In this document: positions 10,310 to 20,500 of the stretch, piece after piece
Layout of the letters: every line of letters begins with the position of its first letter
Position numbering within the stretch: position 1 is the first letter of the stretch
NCBI GenBank assembly: GCA_029706075.1
Contig: JAINUG010000131.1
Coordinates: 2,232,001-2,296,000 of the forward strand
Direction: 5' to 3'
Source of the DNA: Aldrovandia affinis
Lineage: Eukaryota; Chordata; Actinopteri; Notacanthiformes; Halosauridae
Length of the DNA: 64,000 bases
Program-made: the position numbers and the translations under genes
The notes under the pieces: generated by a model
What the model saw: the letters and a program-made list of their open reading frames with translations, nothing else
Database searches by the model: none
What the model was told of the DNA's origin: nothing

Positions 10310-11195
10310 TTTCCATCCAGTCCAAATCTGTTGTCTATTACCCTTAACGTTATATTACAATCTTCCTGGACAATTGTATCATGTGAAACTAGCTAAATCC
10401 ACGGACACTTCCATTACGTTACAACCGTTGTCTATTAAGGTTGCTAGTTGGCTATAAACACAAAACAAATGTTTAGTTATCTACTGTATTATTTCCCATA
10501 CTGCAAAATTCAGAGAAACGTTGCCAGCTAGCGACCATAATATTCCGTAAAAAAAAAAATACAAGCGTTAGCTGGCAACTAAAACTATATTCGTGTGTTT
10601 TACCACCGTTTGCAAATTAAATTACACTTGTAAACAAACCAGTTACTTCCACGGATGCAGCAGTTTGCCATCCGGAACGAGATCATATAGTCACTTTAAA
10701 TGCTGTTCGGTGTGTTAATAAAAGGTGTTAACAAATCTTAACGCTAATCAAACTCGTTTAAGTCTACATATGTTCATAATCTATGATACTAAAACGTTGT
10801 TACTCTTTGATTGAAACAACAATATTTTTGAATAGGCGCAAGCTGTAAACGCTGTTCGTCTAGGAACGTTATTTGATAGCTCTAGTTTCACGATGAGACA
10901 ATACACGGGGGGTACCAGGTACCAGCAATAGATAAATATCACTAGATACTCGATTTGTCATGTATATTTTGCAGTATTTTTGCAGTTTATTTCCTTTTAT
11001 ATTATACTCGGAATCAATTTTGGATAGTAACAAGGTCGCTTTTACAATGGACGGTATCACTGTGTGCTTGAAATAACGTTTATATTTTGAATTGATCTCT
11101 ATGGCCACTTCCGGGTTATGACCCCATACAATGTCGCCGTAGTGTTCACGTTGTATCTAGTGTCCTGTATATATATTGTGCATTGCTTTAAAAAA
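10310..11195. promoter_or_regulatory. Shared intergenic promoter region of HELQ and MRPS18C
   Basis: The start codons of the two divergent genes are 886 bp apart. I see no TATA box at either end and no large CpG-rich block; transcription starts cannot be placed by eye. The interval contains no recognisable transposon. Co-regulation is inferred from the head-to-head layout. Confidence 0.55.
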
Positions 11196-11274
11196 ATGCT
11201 CGCAGCCAGAGGTGGTCGGTTTATTCAGCATGTTTTTTCGCCGTGTACGACAATATATTCAACTACCATAACAG
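11196..11274 (+). CDS. MRPS18C: MRPS18C coding exon 1
   Basis: It encodes the presequence, 26 codons plus one base, and ends ...TTIT before a GTAAAT donor. Confidence 0.85.
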
Positions 11275-13680
11275 GTAAATTCACATCTCCTTATGATTTA
11301 TGCTTCAATTGAACCAGAGGTTACAATCTAGCTAAACTGTCGCTGGTTCTCGACCGATGCATGTCAGCTAGCTACCAGCGCCGTCTATGTGTAAGCTGTA
11401 GCTAGTAACCTTAACTAGGTAACGTATTGCGAACTCTTTAACACGACTCAAGCTAGCTAGGTACTTGACTTGTCTGCTAGTAGATTTTTTTAACCAATTT
11501 CCTTTCCCTCGTTTAGGGCAGTGTGTTCGAATCATTTCCAGTGAGATTCAGAAGAGCAAGAATGACATGGTAAGACATCGGGGTGGTGGGAGATACCACG
11601 ACTACAGTTTAAATCATAGCGGTTTATAGGGAAATAGGAGGCTTGGGTTCATGTATGGTATGTTATGGCTTTAAGACGTCCTACATATCGCGAAACAATG
11701 TCAGGCATCAAACATGTTGGCAGCATTAACATTAGCGTTTCACGTACAAGTATCTACGCATTCCTGTCGTGTCATTGGAGTGCACAATCATTAGCAATAG
11801 CCACTGCTGAGCACTGAAACCATACAAGTACTGTATTGCTGTGGTCAATGCCTTTGCTAAATGTAAGCTCGCATGGTTTCTTGAAACCGAAAAAATGTTA
11901 CTTATCTGCACAGCCAATAAAGATGGAGAATCCGTACAAGGAACCCGCGAAGGGCTGCGTTCTCTGCAACATCACAGTGGATTACAAAAACGTACAGGTC
12001 TGTCAGGTTTCAATACTTTTCAGTGATGGATACAATAATTCAGTTGCTACTATTTTAATTCTACTTTCTCTTCACATGCTTTCTTGTACAATCCCTTCTG
12101 AAAGCTGAACACTTTTCTCCTACAGCTTCTGTCTCAGTTCGTATCACCGCACACAGGACGCATTTATGGCCGGCACATAACCGGTAGGAATCTTTATATT
12201 ACTTGCCTATCATTCAAAAGATTCCTGCAACGAGAACATGGTATTTGTGTTTTTTCCCCCCAGGACTGTGTGGTCAGAAACAGAGGGACATTTCTAAAGC
12301 CATAAAGAAAGCTCACCACATGGGTAAGTTGATTTTGCCTGTAGGATTGGACATGTTGTGCCATGTAATTAAGGTTGTTCATCAATTCTGCTCGGTTCGG
12401 AGTAATACATTATCATCTTCTAAAAAATCTCTCACATCTAATTCATTTTAAATGTATTCATAAATTCTATGTTACTCCCAATCTTCGTTTCACAATGAAA
12501 CTAGCAGATAACAACTTGTGTCATGTCTGCTCTGTCAGTTCAGTGGGCACATACTTGCATATGTTCTGGAAATGCTCAGTGATTGCCAAACTATGGGCAT
12601 TTGTTCACACAACTATGTGTCAGTTGTTAGAGAAAGATTTTCCCTGTGCCCTGCTTTATTTTTGCTTTGTGACACCTCAGCAATTGAGCTAAATAGAATG
12701 ACCCGGAAGCTACTCCTATGCTTCTCCACTGCTGCTAAGAAAGCCATTTTAAAAGCTTGGTTTGACCCGAGTATTAACCTAAAATTGGCATGGACTGGTT
12801 ACTATCAGGACATTCTTATTATGGAATCCTCCACGGTTAGGTTGCACGGGGCCTCTCCAAATACTTAAGGGGAGTGGTCCCGAGCGATCTCTGCTGTTGG
12901 TGTTATTAGATCAACGTAGGAGCCCAGACTGAACACATGCCTTTTATGACAAATAATGACATGAATGTCCTCCCTCTGATGGGAGGAATTGCTTTATAGC
13001 CACATGACTGCACGTTTTTTTTTTAATTTCATTTTTTTAAATGTCTTTTTGTCTTGGCTTACTTTGTGTTGTTTTGGTTAAAAGTTATTATCATGTCATT
13101 CTATGTTTGTCTCTGTTGATTGTAAAAAGAAAAATTCCAATAAATAATTATTCAGCAAAAAAATTCTGCTCGGTTCGGCAATTCGCTAAAGTGATTGCCG
13201 AGTGTGAATATATGCCAAACTACGGTTAATAAATTGAACGTATGTGTATGGGCAGTGTAATACCAAGTACTCAGTGATTTTCAATAAATACAGGTGCCAC
13301 GAGGGCAGTGGGATTTCATTTTAATTATGGCTTAACGTTTCTATTCACTTACATTCATTAAGACGTTGCTTCATGGATCCTGCACGTGCAGATGCATGGT
13401 TTGTAAACATTGAAAGGGATCCGTAGTGGAACACGTTTTTTGACGGAAACTTTGAACACCTGAGAAACCTTACTGCAAGTAAATAGAAATAAAAATGTTC
13501 TATGAATGTCTGCAGCTGAAACAGCATTGGTAAAGTAAAATTGCAACACGTAATATAAGGCCCAGTGTGAGAGTTGGTCATTAATAAAACATTCTCTCTA
13601 CAGGTTTTATGTCCGTGACACTGAAAGACCCCACGTTCCTGCGAGACCCCAACATCTGCAGTATCAAACACCTTGAATAG
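11196..13680 (+). CDS. MRPS18C: MRPS18C, mitochondrial small-subunit ribosomal protein bS18m (complete)
   Basis: This is one of the vertebrate mitochondrial S18 paralogues, a component of the 28S mitoribosomal subunit in the matrix. Six coding exons: 11196-11274, 11517-11569, 11914-11997, 12126-12183, 12264-12323, 13604-13680, with consistent phases (1, 0, 0, 1, 1). They give 136 residues; the human protein is about 142. The N-terminus ([14 protein letters not shown]) is basic and amphipathic, as expected for a mitochondrial presequence. The S18 core is clear: [33 protein letters not shown] and [16 protein letters not shown]. The start is the ATG at 11196 because the upstream in-frame ATG (11118) would add a hydrophobic stretch before the presequence. 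An L1 fragment sits in the last intron. Convergent with ABRAXAS1, divergent from HELQ. Confidence 0.95.
11517..11569 (+). CDS. MRPS18C: MRPS18C coding exon 2
   Basis: Acceptor CGTTTAG. It reads [18 protein letters not shown] and ends at a GTAAGA donor in phase 0. Confidence 0.88.
11914..11997 (+). CDS. MRPS18C: MRPS18C coding exon 3
   Basis: Acceptor CTGCACAG. It reads [14 protein letters not shown] then [14 protein letters not shown]; CxxC and VDYKNV are S18 signature positions. GTCTGT donor. Confidence 0.93.
12126..12183 (+). CDS. MRPS18C: MRPS18C coding exon 4
   Basis: It reads [19 protein letters not shown] plus one base, between a CCTACAG acceptor and a GTAGGA donor. Confidence 0.93.
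12264..12323 (+). CDS. MRPS18C: MRPS18C coding exon 5
   Basis: It reads [20 protein letters not shown] plus one base, after a strong pyrimidine tract and before GTAAGT. It is the conserved helix of S18. Confidence 0.94.
12401..13161 (+). mobile_element. L1 LINE 3' fragment in the last MRPS18C intron
   Basis: A 17-bp target duplication 'aattctgctcggttcgg' occurs at 12384-12400 and 13162-13178. The insert encodes the L1 ORF2 C-terminus, including [20 protein letters not shown] (the CxxC...H..FW.C knuckle), broken by stops, and ends in an A-rich tail. It is sense-oriented relative to MRPS18C. Confidence 0.9.
13604..13680 (+). CDS. MRPS18C: MRPS18C coding exon 6 and stop
   Basis: It reads [20 protein letters not shown] then IKHLE and TAG, matching the family's C-terminal KDP...LRDP pattern. 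Confidence 0.93.
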
Positions 13681-14160
13681 CCCCATGTTAACCTGTGAAG
13701 GATGAGTTTAAATATTTTGCAATAAAGAAATGACATCTGTGACACTGCAGTAACCCCATTCAAATGTACAGAATGTTTTGTAACAGGAATTGCTTCATGT
13801 ATTGTTCCAGTCAATGGCACTGGCCCGGTTAAAGTTAATAAACCTGTATCATGTTTAATGGTGCCTAATATAGAAATCAAATCACTGAAAGGTTTTTAAT
13901 TTTGAAATCTCATCCAGCACTCATCACAAAATATTTTGTTCTTGACTATACTGTAAAGGATCAGCTGCTTTTATTGTATTTGACCCTTGATTACCAATTT
14001 GCACTACTTATTGTAAATGGTTGGTAAATTAAGCCAGTGAACTTGATATATCGTCTTAGAATCCATATTAAATCACAAATTGCTTACTAAACTCTTAATT
14101 AGTCTAATCTATTAGATGGATATGTGAGAAAGTCCCAGGCAAAAAGTTATTTGGGGGTCT
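13681..14160. other. Gap between convergent MRPS18C and ABRAXAS1
   Basis: This is 480 bp of AT-rich sequence holding both 3' UTRs. 'aataaag' at about 13721 could be the MRPS18C polyadenylation signal. No transposon recognised. Confidence 0.6.
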
Positions 14161-14570
14161 TCAGAAGACTGGGGAATTCAGCATTTCCCGATTCCCATTC
14201 TGAGAGGCCAGCAGCTCTTCCTCGGTCTCTGACCCGCTGACTGTCAGTGGTCCTTCGCTGTCTGTGTCCATGGCACTCCTCCTCTTCCTCTTGGTTGCCT
14301 GGGATTCCTGTGTGAGGCGGCGCTTCCCACAGGGCCTAACCAGCCTGCCTGTGCCCCACCTCTTTGCTTGGGCATCCCAGTGGGTCAGGATCAATGGCAG
14401 TGATGTGATCTCAATCCCATGGGTGGCGCTGCAGCAGAACCCCAGATCCGGGGTGCCCTGGAAGGTGAGTGCCTGGGACCGTAGCAGAGGGGATTCTGGG
14501 AAAAGTGCTCTCATGGCCTTGCACAACATCACATTCTCCTGTGGCAGGTTTGAGGCTGGGTGATGATCTT
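14161..14570 (-). CDS. ABRAXAS1: ABRAXAS1 coding exon 9 and stop
   Basis: It opens KDHHPASNLPQENVMLCKAM (human: PQENIFLCQAL) and ends LNSPVF then TGA. It contains the bipartite Lys/Arg cluster and an acidic stretch (GSETEEELL). Confidence 0.94.
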
Positions 14571-17500
14571 CTGAAATGCACAAAACTGATGGGTTATACT
14601 TAGAAGTGGCTTAATATCCCCTCTGGTGGTCTGGATCACACATTAATACCTGGAGAGCTGCTGTGTTGTTTTATTTGTCATGAAATTCCTACATCATCTC
14701 AGCAGTTGGATGCACCTGTTCACGTGAAGCCAAACTCAAAGGAATAACAGACCATATCTGTGTGCATTGTGTAGAGAGAAATGTCTAATTTCTGACACCA
14801 CTGCCAAATGGGAAAGTACTATATGACAATAATTTAAAAACTTTGATGAAGCTAACGTTAACCTGCCAGTTTGTATGCCAAGCTAGCATGCCAATTCCTG
14901 TTCTTGTTTGCCAAATATGGGATCAAATAAATGCGGAAAGACAACTACTAAATATATAGCTTAGGGTGCATCAAAAAACGTGGCAGTATAAAAATCTGTT
15001 CAATATATAAATGTTTAGGGGTCACGTACAGTGAATTAATAACTCAATTTATACTGGGAAAGGAATTATCTGGCACAAATGTAATCAACTGAACAGGATT
15101 TGAAAATGGGAAATAAATGATCTCCCCCATCTTACTTTCACATTGTTCTTTCTTCAACTTCTTCTCAGCGACAGCTTTCCTGAGAGCAGAGATGTCAGCC
15201 AGCAACTTCTCAACTGAGCGTTCACTCTCTTCCACTTCTCCACAGGTGGTCTATATTATAATATAAGATCATACACAAAATAATTGCATATGGGAGAGTG
15301 TACAGCATATGAAGCATGTTTTGCATGCATTGTCTCTGGCCCATGTATGGCAAAGATCACTAAAGCATAATTTCCTCAGCAGACATCCATGTGTAAAATC
15401 ATACCAGAGCAAAACTTAGTGCTTGTATTCTACAAAAAATGTGAAGCTTATTCTATTGGAGCAACTCATGGTATGACATTTCAATAGAATCAGTAGTGAC
15501 CGTGTAAACCCCTACACCTACTGGCCAACGTTTTCCAACTCCTGTGCAGAGATTTTCTGCACTACACTGTATTGATGATGCTGGACATCCACTTCCATCC
15601 ATCCTGCTGCTTCCTGCTCACCTTCAGTTCTGCCTGCAGTGTGTCGTTCATATCGTTCACCTCATTGACCTCACTTAGGGACCCGTCTAAGCAGAAGAAC
15701 TTACACCTGCACAGGCCGAGAGAAGGACCCACAGAGCTTTTAACCAACAGTCTTGCTACAAAGTGCAATATTGCAAAATGTACACCATAGGGTACAGCAC
15801 CTGTGCTTTTTAACTGCCTGGCTGTTGTTCAAGGAGGAACAGGGTACAGAGGACATCCAGTAGTCCTGCTGCTCCAACAATCCCAGGTTACTCACCAGGA
15901 CAGGGATATTTTGGTACTGGCTGTTAAGAATATAGGAATGAATGACACCACATAAACAGAACTACTGTTTATAACACACTTATTCTTCTCATTGCTCAAA
16001 AACACTAGAAAATATTCAATATCGTAGTGGTCATGAATGTCAATAACCCGGTTTCTATAATGTAGTCAAAATCTTCTGTTAGGTATGATAAAACGTTTAC
16101 GTGTGTGTTGGTAAATCCAAAATACAGAATCAGTGAAATAACCTCTATTGATGAAGAGATGGACCTGATGTTCTTAACACGAAGTCCACCATCACTAGAC
16201 GCCCAACGCCCATAATGTATTCCAGAATGTTGGTTCAGTGCTCTGACCTGCCATGTGACCTGTAAACGGAGTACTCCAGGCGATGGGTGGAGCTGGAAGA
16301 TGTGACCTCGGATGGCGTTACAAGCAGGAAGACCAGTTCATGATTGGACAGCACTCTCTTCAAGTTCCGATGGACCACCTGCTCCCGGAAGGTCATTCGC
16401 TGCTCTGTGTTCCTCCGCTGTCTGTACCATCCCATCACACTCTCCTTAATAAAAAGGCCCAAACAAAAGCATGCGTAAAAGTTTGATTTTTAAATGTACT
16501 GAACAGTGCTTTCCGACTTCTTAAACTTTGTATCTATACCCACACCAACAGCTGTGTGTATCTGCATAATCAAAACTGCCATTCACTATGCTAGTAATAA
16601 AGGATGTTGCCCGTTGTGATTTATAGTATGTCCTTTAACAAGGCAATGGTCACACAAAAGATCTTACCTCCTTACAAGAGGACAGAATACGCCGTATTTC
16701 ATCCTGTTTCACCTCCCCAGCATGATCATAGAAGCTGATACATAATTGGGCAAAACAAGAAAAAACAATCATTGCCATAAATGTCTCTTTTTTAAGGTTT
16801 CGTCTCAGGTTTTAAGTTGAGCCGCCAGTCACACAAGTTTATTTTTGCCAACAATTCATTATAGCAAGCTGGCACAAACCAAATTAGGTTGTTATTGTGA
16901 ATGGTAGGCATGTAAGTAGCAATAACTCTACTGACCTACTGAGTCTGTGACAGGAAATATGTTTTTGAATGTCTGGAATGGGAGGGAAGAGTAAAAAAAA
17001 ATCAATACAAATTATATGTCAGGCTGGTATGAACTTTAGACCAGTCAAGTTTATAACATGAAAGGATATGATATACAAGCTGGCAGTATCAGTTGGGCAC
17101 AAGATGCTGGTTATACTCACTTATTATGTGCTCAAACTGAATATTATCTATCTGGGAGTCTGTGATATGGCTCCTCTCTTCTGCTTTGCATTCCCCAAGA
17201 ATGAACCCTTCCTGCAACATAACCACACAAGAACATTATTTCTGATAAAACGTATTTAATGGATTAGCTCAGGGGTGGGCATGGAGGGCCGTATCAGTTT
17301 CTGAACTTCTGCTTTTAATGATTTAATTAGCCCAATCGTTTACCTGATCTGACATTTTAGCGAAATTTCTAGATAAGTTCTCATGCCACTGAACTAAAAT
17401 TGGACCTATATCTTTAGTAGCTGTACTGTGTACAGATGGCTAATGCTTTAAGCTTGAATCTCAGGGTATTCAGCTGTGCCTTTTTGAGAAACTTTTTTAC

Positions 17501-20500
17501 AAAGATCTTTACCTTATGCATCTTTTTTTTCTTATGTACATTTTGATAGCTAGGGAAGCATAGAGTAGGGGAAGCAGTCTGCGGAAGAATGCGTCCATGT
17601 TGATTTGCACGGGAGTGAGTTTAAAACCTATCCTCTCTGGTGCTAGGGCATAGTTAGACTGTTTATTGATTTTTAGTATATCCCTCCAACGTCATGTGAG
17701 TATTATTATTATTATTATTATTTTTTAAGTATGTCCATTATCTGTTGTCTGTCTTAATTAAATCCTGTATTTTTTATTTTTTAATTAAGACTCGTGACTC
17801 GAAGGAGTTGTCGAGTCCCATTTTGGTTCACCATCCGGCTATTGAAGTGCGGGCGATTTTTATGGGTTCGTAACAAGAACAAAGCATAAATGTTATACTG
17901 AAAACTACCATTGTAAGGTGGTCCAAGGGAAGGGAACAAGGAACAGAACACCCCATAAATGCTGTGAAAATCTTATAATATTTGAACAATTTAAATGAAT
18001 AATTATTTTTAAAGATATTAATTATAATTCTAATCAGCCTACGAGAGGGAAATCAATACTAGATCTGGTTGCGTGTAATAATCCTGACAGAATTTTCAGC
18101 ACACAGATAATAGAACCACTAGGGACAAGTGATCATAGTGCAGTTACTTTTGATATTTCTTGGCAAGTTAAGACAGCCTCCTCCAACTCTAGAATCTTTT
18201 ACTTCTGACAAGCTGACTTTAATAAAATGAGAGAATTTAAGCAATATAGATTGAGTAAAACTTCTAGATTGCAGAACTGTGAATGAAATATTTACTAAAT
18301 TTTAAAAGGTTATTGTAGATGTACAGTGTAAATTCATCCTAAAATAAGGAATAAGAAACCACAGTGGATGACTAAATCTTTATGGGAGATTTTGAGGCAA
18401 AAGAAGATTTTGAAAGGCAAAAAAAAACACGGTTTATTATTTTAATATAAGGCTAAAAGAAAAGGACTAAAAATAGAAAAAGCAAAGATAACAATGAGGT
18501 TAAATACATTAAGAATAAGGAAGGAACTTTATAATTAGGGGTGCACCGATATATCAGTGGACTATCGGTATCGGTCGATATTTGCCTTGTTGACTGCAAT
18601 TGGCTTATCGGGTGATAATTTTTATTTATTTACAGATGATGGTGGTTGATAATTATCCGTCAGTGCTGCGTTAATCTGGTCTAAGTGTTCAAACTTGAAT
18701 GGAATGGCAAGATGCATGCTAGAGCTGGGCGCTATGGCCAAAAATAATTAGCATGATATGTTGACCAAGTATTTCGATAATGATATTGAAACGATCATTT
18801 GAATGAGGAAAAAATCAGGGTATATACAGACATTCAAACAACTTTATTTAACATTCAATGCTTGTATGTGTGATCAGTTTTCAAGCATAATTTACACTGT
18901 ATTACACTGCATTTCATATTTCAAATACGTCTGTATTTCAAACAAATACAGACGTATTCTCGTCTGCCGCCGGGACCGCTTTATTACAGTACTTGCAGAA
19001 CATGTCTCCTTTCTGGTGTTGGTCAGCTCGTTTGTAACCAAAGTAATACCCACGCAATTGACGTGCAGCCTTTCTTAGAGACTAAAATCGGTTCATCTTC
19101 AATCTCGTTGTCACGTTTTGTCTGGGCCTACCCTAGTTAGTGGGTTTACTGACAGAACAAATTCACTCCATGCTTCGCTAGCTCCAAGTTTGGCGCTTGG
19201 ATGATGCTTCCCTCTGGCTTCACTACAGTGTAATTGCACTTCATATCAAGGCTGGCTGTGATTGGCTGTGTTGTGTGTTGGTTGTGTTGCAGATGGAAAA
19301 AGGCCAAAACTAATGCAGGAATCATTATCCTCCACGCAACAATGTTATAGCCTAACTGCAATCATCGACAATTGTAAGTGAAAAAAAGATCACTTTTCCA
19401 ACCCTGTTATTCTAGTTTTCATTTTTTATTAATTATCAGAAATTGTGCCCTTTTTTTCACTTGAATGTTGTAAGGCAAAATGTGTAAATAAAGCTAGAAA
19501 AATATGGATTTTATGTACTTTAATTTCAGGCTGTAAGACAAAAAAGTGACTATTTCAAAAGGGTATGATGACTTTCTATAGGCACTGTATGGAGAAATAT
19601 ATCCATTTTTTATTTTATGATGGGGGCATAAAAGATACTGTTATGTATGGCAATATAACACGGTTACTGGGTGAAAGAGGCATCCGTCACACTCAGAAGC
19701 AAGTTATGAACAAACTTAAGTCTCTGAAGAAGCAGTAGACCAAAGTCGAAATGCGATAACCCTGTTCAGCAGTGATGTGTACGGAAGTAAACTTGCCTAC
19801 CCGGGTCTTGTGTGAATGGGGAGGACCCGGTATTTACCCATGTTCATAGTGCGGTCTGAATGGGTCAAATGCGGGTTGAACCCGTGTTCAATATCCCATG
19901 TCAATAACCTCATATCCATATACTGTCCTTCTCTTGTAAGCCTTATTATAAAAACTACAACCACTACTAACACACCGAATAATACCAATTTAACTAATGT
20001 GTAAGTTTATTAGCCCATCAAGACTTGAATATGACTTAATGCTACTTAATATGTTAACATGTATAGTAATTTCATGTTGTTGTTATTACACAGTTACACA
20101 GAATTACACTATTTTATATTCATATTTCATTGTGATTCAATGGTATTTATTATTTAGGAGTAATACAATGAAACAGTTTTGTCACTGATAATCAATATTT
20201 GCATAAAGAGACTGTAAAGGAACAGAGTTTTTGAATGGGAGAAGTGTGTTACACCTATTGGGCACCACCGAAGTCCTCCCTACACTGAAGCAAATGCTAC
20301 CACAGACAGAGTGGCAGCAATAGGACACTTAATGGATATCTAGCTACCAAGCAACAATATTTCGGTAGTCAGCCACCATTACCATCAACTTAATTGGGAT
20401 TCACTGTTTTTGTGCTGAGCTAGAACAAAAGACTGGAGGCACCTTGTACATAATGTCAGCTAGCTTGGTTAACAGGCTAGCCCATCAGCCAGGCAAGCAA

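Noticed and set aside
16936-16943. GTAGGT as the ABRAXAS1 exon 3 donor
   Set aside because: It would put exon 4 out of frame. GTCAGT four bases further downstream gives HRLSSFYDHAGEV, matching the family.
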